Source of the DNA: a virus
IMG/VR virus record: IMGVR_UViG_3300011187_000049
Coordinates: 1 to 26,429 of that record
Length of the DNA stretch: 26,429 bases
Reading direction: 5' to 3' (one strand)
Shown: positions 1 through 9,613 of the stretch, in pieces
How the letters are laid out: each line of letters starts with the position of its first letter
Position numbering within the stretch: position 1 is the stretch's first letter
Made by a program: the position numbers and the translations under genes
The notes under the pieces: model-generated
Seen by the model: the letters and a program-made list of their open reading frames with translations, nothing else
Told to the model about the DNA's origin: nothing
The model's database searches: none

Positions 1-302
1 AAGAGGACAAAGAAGGTGAATATAAAGTAGGATTGGAGAACGTAGGTTCTTTGGGAAATTCTATCAAAGTTTATTCTAACCCTTATTGGAAAGAGAACGA
101 AATTCTCATGGGATTCAAAGGAACTGACTTCCTTCAAACAGGTGCTTCATACTTGCAGTACATCCCATACATGATGACTCCACCTATCACGTCATATGTG
201 GACGCTTCTGTACACCAATTCATCCAAACACGTAATGCGAAAATCGTTACACGTGGTGAATTCTACGGAAAAATCTTAGTTCAAGATCTGAACAGTTACT
301 AA
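1..302 (+). CDS. Major capsid protein, C-terminal end (gp23-like), 5' truncated
   Basis: The frame is open from the first bases of the window to TAA at 300-302, so this is the 3' end of a gene that starts upstream. The visible part is about 99 residues. It resembles the C-terminus of T4 gp23-type capsid proteins: a segment giving a strand around VYSNPYW, then GFKGTD, then a TGASYLQYIPYMMTPP motif that parallels the gp23 pattern of an aromatic/Pro-rich YxPYxP(L/M) stretch, and a closing TRGEFYGKI strand. In T4-like phages gp23 forms the hexamers of the icosahedral shell. It precedes the tail sheath and tube genes, the usual T4-like order. A strong hairpin terminator follows. The one Trp visible is UGG. 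An internal ATG at 33 is not the real start. Family assignment is from remembered motifs, not a search. Confidence 0.8.
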   Translation, partial: EDKEGEYKVGLENVGSLGNSIKVYSNPYWKENEILMGFKGTDFLQTGASYLQYIPYMMTPPITSYVDASVHQFIQTRNAKIVTRGEFYGKILVQDLNSY

Positions 303-328
303 TAGATCAACCGAAAGGTAATTAAAAA

Positions 329-359
329 GGCGCATAATTGATTTTATGCGCCTTTTTTT
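329..359 (+). terminator. Rho-independent terminator after capsid gene
   Basis: A 9-bp perfect stem GGCGCATAA (329-337) / TTATGCGCC (344-352) with a 6-nt loop is followed by seven T (353-359). It lies 26 nt after the capsid stop and ends that transcription unit before the sheath gene at 459. The rest of the gap (360-458) is A/T-rich with no further structure I can support. Confidence 0.93.
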
Positions 360-458
360 ATTTATTTTGTATTTATTTAATTTTTTTCGTATATTTTTTG
401 GAATTTTCTTATAGTTAAAAGTGGAATTAATTTAATTGCAACTCGAAATATATTATAA

Positions 459-2765
459 ATGTCTAACAAAATCAAGTCGCCCAATACAGTATTTACAGAA
501 ACGGACAAATCTCAAACGTTTCAGGCACCGGAAATTACAGATTTTGTTGTTATTGGTAGAACTCCTAAAGGGAGATGCTACGTACCAACTATTGTAGAAA
601 ATTACCAACAATATTCAAAATATTTTGGTGGTGTATCACGAAATGAATATACCGGAATAACAGTAAAAGAAACATTATTAGATGCAGATTCTATCGCTGT
701 AGTATCGATTGGTGGTACTGAGGATTATGATCTGGATCATGTATTTGAAATTACACAGAGTGGTTCAACACTTGCACAATTATATTTATCAGCAGAAGGT
801 ATAGCACAAGGTATTACTTCTGCATCTTTTGGTGTTAATGACGAAGCTGGAAATTTGGATTTAAAATTCTTTTCCGGTTCAACTGAAGTAGCTGAAGTTA
901 CGGGAATCTCCTTATTTGTGGCTGATGAAGATAAATATATCGGAAATTATGATAATCCATTAGCAGAAAACAATTTATTCTATACAAAATATAAGGTAGA
1001 TTTAACTGATGCTGGATTGGATGGTTCTGGTAGTGTTGGTACTACATTTTCTGATACAGATTCGGTAAATATTTACAATTTGGCGGGTTCAACTACTTAT
1101 GGTAAGTATGATGAGGGTGAAACTCCATGGGTTGTATCACAAACAATTTCTAATGCGAATTATAAACTATTTAAATTTGAAACATTGGCACATGGCGATC
1201 AAGCTAATCGTGATGTAAAAATTTCAGTCATAAATGTACGTTCAGCATCAGATTTAGATATCGATGATAATGATTTTGGATTATTTGATGTATTAGTTAG
1301 AGATTATTCTGATACTGATAATGAACCAGTAGCATTAGAACAGTATAATAATTTATCACTTAATCCACAAAGCGTCAATTATATTGCTCGAAGAATTGGT
1401 GATTTGAAACGTGAATATAATACTGTATCTGGTCAGGTAGAAGAAGATGGAGTTTATGAAAACTCTTCTGAATATATTAGAGTAGTAATGGATTATACGG
1501 ACAAACCAGATGTAGCAATACCATTTGGTTTTGAAGGATATAATTATGCTACAAAATTATATGATCCAAACATTGTTCCGGCTTATATTAAATTTCCTGA
1601 GTCTGGAAGTGGAAATTATAGTGGTGTAGATTTCGATACAACAACATATATTGATGATTTACATAGTGAATTACCAAAATCTACTTCTGAAGGGTTTACA
1701 ACAGCCGATTCCGGATCTACATTTGTATTATCATCAAGTGTAAGTGCGGTACCGGAAGATGATAGAAAATTCACTTTTGGATTCCAAGGTGGATCGATAG
1801 GTATTAATGAAGCTACTGAAAGTTTAATAGGTGTTTCGGCATCCGTAACAAATACATTTGGTTTAAACTTCACGGATACAACATCAGATGGATATTTAGC
1901 GTATAAAAAAGCTATTGATACTGTTAGTGATAAAGAATTATTTAGATTCAAAACATTATCATTGGCTGGGCTGACTCTTAAACAACACGGTAATGTATTT
2001 ACTTATGCTTTTGATATGGCAAAAAGTAGAACACGTGGTGAAATTGTAGTATTGGCAGATCCCACTGAACCGAATTCAAATGGTAAAACTAATGTTTCGG
2101 ATATTGAAACTACAACTAATGGAGCATTTGATTCATCTCACGGATCCGCTATTGCACCATGGTTTTGGTATAATGATTCAGAAATTGGTAGAGTGTTGGC
2201 ACCACAGGGTGCATTGATGCCAAGAACGCTTGCACACAACGATAGAATCTCAGCCCCATGGTATGCCGCTTTTGGCTTCGAACGTGGCGCACAGGGTGGA
2301 TATCGACCTTACACGAGATATAACATCGGACTTCGTGATCGTTTACATGATGCACGTGTAAATTCTGTAATTCAAATTGTTGGTGAACCTTCTCCGGTTG
2401 TTATGAATAACAGAACACTACAACGTAAAGATTCTGCTTTATCATTCTTGAATGTTAGAAGATTGGTTAATGAGGCAAAAATTCAGTTCGATATAATTAC
2501 CAGAAAATATTATGGTCGCCCATTTACTCCGGCTACACGTAATAACTTAGCATCTGAAATAAAAACATATCTTTCACGTGTACAATCTGAAAACGGATTA
2601 GAAACATATGAAGCTATTTTTGATGATTCTGTTCAAACACAACAGTCAACGGATCAGGCAATCATACGTGGTGTTGTATTCTTAGTACCAATTAAAGGTG
2701 TACAGGGAATCGAGATTGGATTTGTTATCGGTAAATCAGGAACAACTTTTGAAGAAAATCGATAA
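459..2765 (+). CDS. Contractile tail sheath protein (gp18-like)
   Basis: This 768-aa protein forms the outer contractile tube of the tail. The N-terminus (FVVIGRTPKGRCYVPTIVEN then YSKYFGG) matches the sheath N-terminal pattern of 'IGxAPKGP...PxLITS...F...FGG'. The C-terminal ~170 residues carry the conserved sheath core: APWYAAFGFERG, LRDRLHDARVNSV, SFLNVRRLVNEA, and a closing strand ending GVQGIEIGFVIG. The middle (~90-480) is variable and rich in Ser, Thr, Asp and Gly, as expected for surface-exposed insertion domains. Length is somewhat above T4 gp18 (659 aa). All four Trp are UGG and the frame has no UGA, unlike the next gene. It ends with TAA closely followed by TAG. The ATG at 459 is the first in frame after the terminator; no Shine-Dalgarno is visible. 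The tail tube follows 46 nt later. Confidence 0.92.
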   Translation: MSNKIKSPNTVFTETDKSQTFQAPEITDFVVIGRTPKGRCYVPTIVENYQQYSKYFGGVSRNEYTGITVKETLLDADSIAVVSIGGTEDYDLDHVFEITQSGSTLAQLYLSAEGIAQGITSASFGVNDEAGNLDLKFFSGSTEVAEVTGISLFVADEDKYIGNYDNPLAENNLFYTKYKVDLTDAGLDGSGSVGTTFSDTDSVNIYNLAGSTTYGKYDEGETPWVVSQTISNANYKLFKFETLAHGDQANRDVKISVINVRSASDLDIDDNDFGLFDVLVRDYSDTDNEPVALEQYNNLSLNPQSVNYIARRIGDLKREYNTVSGQVEEDGVYENSSEYIRVVMDYTDKPDVAIPFGFEGYNYATKLYDPNIVPAYIKFPESGSGNYSGVDFDTTTYIDDLHSELPKSTSEGFTTADSGSTFVLSSSVSAVPEDDRKFTFGFQGGSIGINEATESLIGVSASVTNTFGLNFTDTTSDGYLAYKKAIDTVSDKELFRFKTLSLAGLTLKQHGNVFTYAFDMAKSRTRGEIVVLADPTEPNSNGKTNVSDIETTTNGAFDSSHGSAIAPWFWYNDSEIGRVLAPQGALMPRTLAHNDRISAPWYAAFGFERGAQGGYRPYTRYNIGLRDRLHDARVNSVIQIVGEPSPVVMNNRTLQRKDSALSFLNVRRLVNEAKIQFDIITRKYYGRPFTPATRNNLASEIKTYLSRVQSENGLETYEAIFDDSVQTQQSTDQAIIRGVVFLVPIKGVQGIEIGFVIGKSGTTFEENR

Positions 2766-2811
2766 TAGATATAATTAATCATAAAGGAATTAATTTAAAA
2801 ATATAAACAAC

Positions 2812-3306
2812 ATGTATATACAACCAGAAGGATTAACAAGGGGTACTCACCAGCTACAAACGAAACACACAAACAGGTTTCTTTTTAGTATCGACGGTGA
2901 TCCTACAACTAAATTGTTAGTTAAAGAAGCGCCCCGACCATCAGTATCATTTGAAGACATCGAAATACCTCATATCAACAAATATAGATATGAAATTGGT
3001 CGTCCACGTTACGAATCATTAAACATTACAATGATGGATTATGTAACTCCATCCACAGCACAATATGTGTCGGCATGATTAGCAACACAAAGTGAAACAT
3101 GGACTGGTAAAATGGGTTATTCCATTTTTTATCGCAGACGTTGCACATTAGAAGTAATGGGTGGTGTTAACGATGTCGTAGAGCGATGGGATTATTTCAA
3201 CTGTCATATCGTCAGCGCTGATTTCGGAACCATGTCATGGGATTCTGAAGAACCAGTACAAATTAATCTCTCAATCCGTTATGATGATTTTATTCATAGA
3301 TTTTAA
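2812..3306 (+). CDS. Tail tube protein (gp19-like) with in-frame UGA=Trp
   Basis: A 164-aa protein, the same size as T4 gp19 (163 aa), directly after the sheath gene as in T4-like phages. It builds the inner tail tube. Under the standard code it breaks at TGA 3076-3078 (codon 89). The frame continues exactly on the other side to TAA at 3304-3306, and the second half (RRCTLEVMGGVNDVVERWDY ... SADFGTMSWDSEEPVQINLS) is the typical tube C-terminal sheet ending in an IxLxIRYD strand. The UGA falls in a helix read as YVSA-W-LATQ, close to the conserved 'FVDW' Trp helix of T4 gp19. The other three Trp (ETW, ERW, MSW) are UGG. I read it as one intact gene with UGA decoded as Trp, not as two genes or a frameshifted pseudogene. 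A strong terminator follows. Confidence 0.9.
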
Positions 3307-3342
3307 ATTGAGTTTTTAAATTAATTCCAATAATCATTATGG

Positions 3343-3374
3343 GGGAATTCATATCATTTGAATTCCCTTTTTTT
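3343..3374 (+). terminator. Rho-independent terminator after tail tube gene
   Basis: Stem GGGAATTC (3343-3350) / GAATTCCC (3360-3367), 9-nt loop, then seven T (3368-3374). It separates the sheath-tube unit from the chaperone/baseplate cluster starting at 3429. Confidence 0.9.
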
Positions 3375-3417
3375 ATTTTTTGACCATATTTAATATTAGA
3401 AACAAAGAAAATTTTAT

Positions 3418-3425
3418 AGAGGAAA
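3418..3425 (+). promoter_or_regulatory. Shine-Dalgarno-like site before 3429 gene
   Basis: AGAGGAAA lies a few nucleotides upstream of ATG 3429 and is one of the few good Shine-Dalgarno-like sequences in the window. Most other starts (for example 7311, 13648, 14634, 16008 and 21648) have only A/T-rich leaders. It supports the chosen start. Confidence 0.5.
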
Positions 3426-3428
3426 TAT

Positions 3429-4250
3429 ATGAACAATATTTTAGGAAAGAAATTCGAAACGCAACGTAACATCAAATATGATACTCCAACTATTGATGAG
3501 AATCAACGAGTAAAAGAAATCCCATTGCCATCGGAAGGTAAGGTATATTCAAAAGATTCATATCTTGCTGATGGTACAATTAAGTTTCGTTATATGAAAG
3601 GTAGAGACGAAGATATGTTCTCTAATCCGGATTATGCAAAAAAGGGTACAACCCTTAATATGTTATTGAAACATTTATGTGTAGATAAAGAATTTGAACC
3701 CAATGATTTAACAGTATCGGATTGGTTATATGCGATTGTAGCTGTTCGAATAATGAATCTGGGTCAGGAAGTTATGGTCAAAGATATAATATGCCCAAAA
3801 TGTGGTGAAAAAAATCCTAAACATACGTTTGAACTTTCTAATATTAAAGAGGGTGAACCAATAGAGGATCCTAAAGTTAAACATAACAATAGATATGAAT
3901 TAAAACTTCCTGTAAGTGGTGAATCTATTGCCATAAAAATATTAGATGGTCATGATATGAGGAACTTTACTGATATATTAGGAAAAATGAATGATAAAAC
4001 GGATAGATTATATACACTAACTACAGCATTGTCTATTATTGAAGCTCCGGTTGAAAATTCTGAACAATTAGGTGAATTATTAGACTATGTAGATAATCTA
4101 CCAATTAGGGATATGAAATATATTCGTTCGACATTAAATGAGATATCAGGCGTGGTAACAGCAAATATAGACTATGAATGCCCTACATGCGAAAATGTTG
4201 TTGATTATACCGTTCCTACAGACGAAACATTTTTTTTTCCTGAACTATAA
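3429..4250 (+). CDS. gp26-like baseplate/tail assembly chaperone with zinc-ribbon cysteines
   Basis: A 273-aa protein resembling the T4 baseplate protein family (gp26 type). The N-terminal third has the family pattern IPLPSEGKVY, then a GTIKFRYMKGRDED strand, then a helical LLKHLCVD ... DWLYAIVAVRIMNLGQE core. Two CxxC pairs, CPKCG near residue 120 and CPTC near the C-terminus, probably bind zinc. In T4, gp26 acts in baseplate hub assembly. Here the gene lies immediately before a second frame and the tape measure, the position of the tail assembly chaperone pair G/GT in many phages. The reading frame ends FFFPEL-TAA just after a run of nine T at 4230-4238, and the +1/-2 frame beyond the run is open with coding character (see slippery site). 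A Shine-Dalgarno-like AGAGGAAA precedes the ATG. Confidence 0.72.
   Translation: MNNILGKKFETQRNIKYDTPTIDENQRVKEIPLPSEGKVYSKDSYLADGTIKFRYMKGRDEDMFSNPDYAKKGTTLNMLLKHLCVDKEFEPNDLTVSDWLYAIVAVRIMNLGQEVMVKDIICPKCGEKNPKHTFELSNIKEGEPIEDPKVKHNNRYELKLPVSGESIAIKILDGHDMRNFTDILGKMNDKTDRLYTLTTALSIIEAPVENSEQLGELLDYVDNLPIRDMKYIRSTLNEISGVVTANIDYECPTCENVVDYTVPTDETFFFPEL
4230..4238 (+). other. T9 slippery run, candidate frameshift or slippage site
   Basis: Nine consecutive T fill three UUU Phe codons four codons before the stop of the 3429 gene. A +1 (or equivalently -2) shift here enters the frame that stays open to TAA at 4453-4455. P-site tRNA-Phe can re-pair on UUU after either shift. RNA polymerase slippage on a homopolymer this long would have the same effect. 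The location, at the end of the gene before the tape measure, is where tail assembly chaperone genes classically frameshift. The predicted fusion is about 341 aa. Functional use is inference. Confidence 0.5.
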
Positions 4251-4278
4251 AAATTTTGAAGAACAATTATATAATTTA

Positions 4279-4455
4279 ATGCATCATGACAATAAAACAT
4301 ATTATGAAATAATGATGATGCCTACCGATGTTAGAATAAATTATATAGACTTCTTAATTAATGTTGGAAAAGAAAAACAAAAACAATACGATGATATTAA
4401 AAGTAAATCATTATCATCGGAACAAACTAATACGACTAATCCAAATATAACATAA
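4279..4455 (+). CDS. Small tail assembly protein or C-terminal extension of upstream chaperone
   Basis: The frame open up to 4455 encodes a short helical, charged domain: NFEEQLYNLMHHDNKTYYEI, then MMMPTDVRINYIDFLI and a Lys/Gln-rich tail. This pattern (LYNL...SYxEIxxMPxxxRxxYIxxLI) recurs in small proteins encoded after gp26-like genes in other T4-like phages, as I recall it. The first ATG after the upstream stop is 4279, which gives 58 aa, but the recognisable segment starts about ten codons earlier (near 4247). An ATG at 4174 is deep inside the upstream gene. This suggests that translation arrives by frameshifting at the T9 run or by an unusual start. It ends with TAA one base before the tape measure ATG. 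Confidence 0.6.
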   Translation: MHHDNKTYYEIMMMPTDVRINYIDFLINVGKEKQKQYDDIKSKSLSSEQTNTTNPNIT

Positions 4456-4456
4456 C

Positions 4457-6958
4457 ATGCCAGCCAGTGAACATTTATCGGGTTTAAACATTTCTTTGGG
4501 GGATTTACCAAATTTAATAAATAAATTTTTTGGTGAAGATGGTGATATGTCGTATGCTGAAGAAATAAATAAAAATAATAAAAGATTAGAAGAATTATCA
4601 TCCAAATTTACCAGTTTTTTGAATTTGGAAAAGAAAGTATTGGATAATAATACTGAGGTTACTAAAATTGCCGAAAGAATATCAAAAAATAATTCGAAAG
4701 AATATAAAATTATAAAAGATTGGGTAAAGAAAAATAGAGCCGATGTTAATTGAAAATCCGGAGATATAAAGGATATACAAGAACAAAGAAAAGCTACCGA
4801 AGAAGCAAGAAAAGTACTTTCGGATATGGCTAAGGAGATTAAAAAATTAAATGAAACAAGATATGAATCGAAATTAAAAGAAGATATATCTACTGCTAAT
4901 GAAGGAAATGAAAGAGGACTTTTTAGTAGATTAAAAGAAAAATATAATGAAAATAAACGTGTAATGTTTCGTGGATTGGCACATATAAAAGGTGTCACCG
5001 GAACTATTGCGGCTATTGCTCATCAATCAACTGTTGCATTAAATAGAATAGACGATTTTGCCGATGAAGGTTTTTTTGCTGAGGATATGTATTCTCAATT
5101 CAAAAAGACAAATAGAAGAACATTAGAAGAAACTGAATTTTTAAAAATGCAGACTTCTGGTTTGAAGCAATTTAAAACAGCAATGAATTTACAGAAGTCG
5201 TTTGGTTTAATGGCAGATTATTCTTCTGAAACATTGGGTAATATTAGTATGTATAATACTAATTTAAATATTGCCAATGATGAAGCTATGAAATATTTAG
5301 AAACCCTTCGAAGTATAACTGGTGAGTCCATAGATCATAATAATGTATTATTACAACAATTAGTAATGGTATCTAAAGATTTAGGTATTTCTTATACCAA
5401 ATTATTAGATACTTTGGGTGAGAATTCTGAATTTTTTGCTAAATATTCCGGTCAAGGTTTAAAAAATACATTACGTGCTGTTACTGCATCACAACAATTA
5501 GGATTAAATTTTGCATCAATAGCCCAATCACTGGATAGTTTAAGTAGTTTAGATGATGTATTACAACGTCAAATGAAAGCTTCTATATTTTTGGGTAAAG
5601 GGTTTAATTTAATGGAAGCGGCTCGTTTTCAATTTGCCGGACAGACTGATAAAGCTATGCGTTCAATAATGGGACAATTGGGATCTATTAGTGATACTAA
5701 GTTTGATCAACCCTTTATGCGTAATATATTGGCAGAACAAACGGGCATATCGGTTCCCGAACTTGTAAAAATGCGTCAAAGAGCGCAAGATCCGGATGCT
5801 ATGAGAACGTTTGATCAAAGATTAAAAATGAATCAAAACCTCGAAGATATTAAAAATGGTATTAATAAAATTGGTTTTGGTAGAATACTTAAATCTTTTA
5901 ATATTAATATTTTAGAACCTATACAAAAAATGTTTGGCGAGGGGGCACCACTCATGAAAGCATTAATTGGTATGGTTGATGGTATATTAATGGGTATAGG
6001 AACATTAATAAAGGTAGTAAATAAAACATTAGGTCTATTTCATAATTGGTTTGGTGAATTTGGTACAACATTGATATTATTGGGTTCATCGGTTGCTGGT
6101 ATTGGAAAATTGTTAAGTAGATTTTGATTTGCAGATGCAGAACGAAATCAATTGTTGCGAGAAATAAGATCCATGATGGCATCATCTTTGGTTACTGATA
6201 CGTTTGGGGGTAATGGTGGTAGTAGATTAAAAAGATTTCATGCATGGGGAATGGGTAGACCGAGAGGAACAAAGGGAATGGGTAGACCGAGAGGAACAAA
6301 TAAATTGGGTAATAAAAAAATGGCACGGGCAAGTGGTTATGGAATGTTGGCGGGAATGGCGGGAATGGCGGCTGGTGGTCTCATGTCAACTTCAGATAAT
6401 GAGGATACTCAATTTTGAGGTTCGGTACTCTCTGGTGCTGGTGCTGGTGCTTCATTTGGTTCCATGTTTGGAGGATGGGGAGCATTAATCGGTGGTATTG
6501 GTGGTGGTATAGCGGGTGGTATAGCGGGTGGATCGGAACATGCTAAAATGAAAGATGGTGGTATTATTCCCGAAGGATTTAAAAATGAAACGTTTAGAGC
6601 GAACTTATCTTCTAATGAAGCTGTTATACCATTAAATTCGGATAGGGGTAAAAACATTTTAACAGATTTCATTGGAAATTTAAAGAATAAAGATGAAAAG
6701 AATGGGGAAATAATTCCCAAAAAATTTGATAAAACTACCTTTGAGGTTAAATATCCAAAAGTGGAAGAAAAAATAACATTAGATTCAGAGAAAGGTCAAA
6801 ATATTATCAATCAAATCGTTGGTGATAATTCAAAAATAATAGAAGCTATAAAAAATATTCCCTTACAATTAACGGTTAAAATTACAAATAAAGAGGATGG
6901 CAGGGATAAAACATTTAAGAAGAATGCCAGATTGAGTAGTGATTTGGTATTAGCTTAA
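4457..6958 (+). CDS. Tail tape measure protein with three in-frame UGA=Trp
   Basis: This 833-aa protein sets tail length and is packed inside the tail tube. Under the standard code it splits into four in-frame pieces at TGA 4751-4753, 6125-6127 and 6416-6418 (codons 99, 557, 654); all are in one frame ending at TAA 6956-6958. Residues ~20-170 are charged and probably coiled coil. The centre is long and helical with few Cys. Hydrophobic helices follow near residues 495-560 (LMKALIGMVDGILMGIGTLI; FGTTLILLGSSVAGIG) and a Gly/Ala-rich stretch near 620-690. The end holds a DGGIIPEGF ... NEAVIPLN motif typical of phage tape measure C-termini. Four Trp are UGG. A duplicated GMGRPRGT motif lies at about residues 598-614. 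Position right after the chaperone genes supports the call. No Shine-Dalgarno is visible; start and upstream stop are one base apart, suggesting coupling. Confidence 0.85.
6248..6300 (+). repeat. 27-bp tandem duplication encoding GMGRPRGT repeats
   Basis: Two copies of a 26-bp identical sequence (6248-6273 and 6275-6300), period 27 bp, lie in frame within the tape measure gene. They encode MGRPRGTKG followed by MGRPRGTN. The copies are identical at DNA level, so the duplication is recent or kept uniform. Confidence 0.9.
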
Positions 6959-7018
6959 AAAAATAATATGATTTATTTATAATTAATAATAAACTTATCA
7001 CATAAAATATATATAAAC

Positions 7019-7282
7019 ATGGCTAAAGAGCTTTCAAGAGTATACGACGAATTATCAGATTTAAGAAAAGGAAAATTACCGTTGGGAGGAACATCACCAG
7101 TAGGAGATGGATGGGGATATGGCGTTTTTGGTACCGAACCGGAACAACCTTCAAATGCGGGGTGGGATAGAAATTTATCCTTTGGTCTTGCAGTAACGGG
7201 TGAAGCATCACAATTTGCCAAAGATCTTATAGCAAGAGCTGAAGATAATTTTGATAATGGTGATGTTTCTACACCATTATAG
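7019..7282 (+). CDS. Small conserved-looking tail-cluster protein, unknown function
   Basis: An 87-aa soluble protein. The N-terminus is helical and charged (ELSRVYDELSDLRKGK); the middle is Gly/Pro-rich with VGDGWGYGVFGTEPEQPS, and the end is a helix FAKDLIARAEDNFDNG. No signal peptide or membrane segment. Both Trp are UGG. It stops with TAG, one of two TAG stops in the window, showing that amber is still a stop. It sits 60 nt after the tape measure and 28 nt before the next small gene, inside the tail/baseplate operon, so a structural or assembly role is likely. I do not recognise the family. The A/T-rich leader before ATG has no Shine-Dalgarno. Confidence 0.7.
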   Translation: MAKELSRVYDELSDLRKGKLPLGGTSPVGDGWGYGVFGTEPEQPSNAGWDRNLSFGLAVTGEASQFAKDLIARAEDNFDNGDVSTPL

Positions 7283-7310
7283 AAGTATCAATTAATCATA
7301 TAAGTAAATA

Positions 7311-7634
7311 ATGTCTTTTAAAGATTTAAAAGATTTATTGGGGGATTATCATACATCGTCAATTAAAAATAGAGAAACGATAGAAGATAGCTATGCCACA
7401 AAATATAATGGTGTAGATAGTAATACTGATAAATATGATAATAATATTGAGGAACGCACCGGAAAATATATCATTGATAAATTATATAATGGTATGAAAG
7501 AAGGTAAAATGAAAGATATTGGTTTAAAAGAGGAAGAAGATGTTAAAGGGTTAAATTATAAGTATTATAAATATTACACTAAAAAACCCGAAACTTCAAA
7601 TAAGACATTTCTATTAATTGGAGAATCTATTTAA
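7311..7634 (+). CDS. Hypothetical Lys/Asp-rich protein in baseplate cluster
   Basis: A 107-aa, highly charged protein with many Lys, Asp, Tyr and Asn (SSIKNRETIEDSYATKYNG; YKYYKYYTKKPE) and no Trp or Cys. No membrane segment or recognisable domain. It ends with TAA three bases before the start of the 7638 gene, so the two are probably translated from one message. Function is unknown; context suggests a baseplate or tail accessory part. Confidence 0.65.
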   Translation: MSFKDLKDLLGDYHTSSIKNRETIEDSYATKYNGVDSNTDKYDNNIEERTGKYIIDKLYNGMKEGKMKDIGLKEEEDVKGLNYKYYKYYTKKPETSNKTFLLIGESI

Positions 7635-7637
7635 CAT

Positions 7638-9611
7638 ATGCCAAGAACAGAGCACACAAAATTTACTGCAACTGAATCAAATAATAAATGGGAACAATTA
7701 TCTGATTTTGCAAGGGATAATCAATCTCATGGTTGAGAAACGTTAGATAAAGAAGTAGATGATTCTGAAGCGTTTGATGAAGATATATTTGATTTTGCTG
7801 AATATATAGCTAATGAATATTTATTTAACGGAGATTTCGTTCTCCAACAACAAAAATTACATTCACTGAATAAATTATCAGGAAAGATATATAATCCGAT
7901 AGGTGTATATGCATCTGCTAAGGATGGATTGGATATTTCTGGTAATAGCAGTATTGATCAATTAACCCAACAAATAGGTTCTGATCTTCTCGGTGGGGGT
8001 GGAGCATTTGATACAACAGATGGAAAAACGTTCGGTACAGTTTTAGACAATGACGCACACGATACATTCTTCCATAGCGTTCGAGAATTTGCCGATGCAA
8101 CGTCTCAGGGTTGAGGGGGATGGCAAGCCTTGGGTGCCACTACGATCAACGCTGTGGGGCAAAGTATTGGATTAAATACACCACACCGTTCTATTATTGC
8201 ACAGGCATTGGCATTTAAAGAATCGAATTTTTCTCCGGCTCACATGTCAGATGATTTCGGAACGAGTGGAATAAAAGTTGAACCATTAGGAGAAAATGCG
8301 TTTCATTTAATATATGGTTTTGGAGAAGATTCACTAAAAGAAGAATTCATTAATTTAATGAAGACGAATTCTCATAGTGATAGTCCAAATTACAAAGTTA
8401 AAAAAGATCAGTCAATAGTAGATTCAGAATTTAAAAAAGAGTCTTTATGAAGTAAAATTAAAACTAATGCTTCAAACGCTATGTTTGGCACTGATATCAC
8501 AAATGATGATTCGGATGCACGGTATTATTTAAATTGAACTGAAGAAGATTCAAAATTTACCAGTACTTTTTATTCATCTTTGTTTTCGGTGGATAATGAT
8601 AATGGATATGTAAATTTTAATACTGATAACAATGTTAAAAATTTTGATAAAATATATGATAGTATTATAAATCCAGATAAGGAAGATGATCCCACTTATG
8701 GTAGTGGTGCGGATTTGGATATTGGAAAAGATGTTTTTTTAAAAAATGATGAAAGAATATTAAAATCATTATCATCTGGATCTGTTAAAAAGATAACTGG
8801 TGAGAATAACGGCACTACGTGGTATCTAAGTGGAGATGAATCTTATTTCAAACCCAAAGATGGATATGATGGTGCTGAAATTAATGATTATACGGGTTTT
8901 AACAATCGATCCGGTAATTCATATTACGATCATAAAGTTATTGGTAGTATTGCATCTAATTATTTAAATACCGAAGTTAATAATTTTAGCAATGATAGAT
9001 TAATAGATGGTGATCCGATATTATCATTGGATGTTGAACAAGAATTAAATGGTGATTTAGAGAATCAAATAATAATGTCTTTTGAAGATGTTCGTAGTGA
9101 ACAAACTATATATTTAAGACCAACCATAGAATCAATTTCTGATGGATATCAAGTAGCTAATGGTGGGGAAGAAGGTTATATCGGCAGAACTGAAATGATA
9201 CCGGAATATCAGCGCACCACCCGTACAATATCATTGAGTTTTACATTATATGCTACTACACCAAAAGAATATTTGATAAATTCAAAAAAGATGATGTTTT
9301 TGAAATCATTAATATATCCAAAAGCAACATCCAAAACCAATTTTTCAACCATAAAAAATCCAATATTCAGATTTTCATTGGGTGATCAATACGTAGATTT
9401 GGGCGGTGTTATTAATAGTTTACAACTCGATCCGGATGTGAATGGTGCATGGGAAACAGCACCAAATTATAGGGGCGCAAAAATTATAAATTCATCTCTT
9501 TCATTTACTGTGATCCACGATGAAATGCCTATGTTGTATGATGGCGAAACATTTGAAGATCAAATTGGTGCTATTAGTAATGGATATATGAATCAACCAG
9601 TGGGGGCATAA
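7638..9611 (+). CDS. Large baseplate protein (tube-cap/gp48-gp54-like C-terminus) with four in-frame UGA=Trp
   Basis: One 657-aa frame from ATG 7638 to TAA 9609-9611, broken under the standard code by TGA at 7734, 8112, 8448 and 8535 (codons 33, 159, 271, 300). Four further Trp are UGG. The N-terminal half has a Gly-rich helix (SDLLGGGGAFD) and SVREFADATSQG-W-GGWQALG, so UGA sits next to a normal UGG Trp. The C-terminal ~220 residues look like a baseplate beta domain: YQRTTRTISLSFTLYATTP, then a helix INSKKMMFLKSLIYP, then a strand FRFSLGDQYVDLGGVI. This pattern recalls the proteins that cap the tube at the baseplate in contractile tails (gp48/gp54 type), but that identity is tentative. The next gene starts three bases after the stop. 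Confidence 0.75.
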
Positions 9612-9613
9612 TA

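Noticed and set aside
1616-2355. Minus-strand open frames opposite the sheath gene (111 and 68 aa)
   Set aside because: They lie wholly antisense to a strongly supported sheath gene, have no domain and no start context.
4341-4998. Minus-strand frames of 86 and 194 aa opposite the tape measure start
   Set aside because: Low-complexity Phe/Leu/Ser-rich translation typical of the antisense of a Lys/Glu/Asn-rich coiled-coil gene.
6240-6720. Alternative frames in the Gly-rich part of the tape measure (plus 82 aa, minus 103 aa)
   Set aside because: Shadows caused by repetitive Gly codons; the UGA-joined main frame explains the region.
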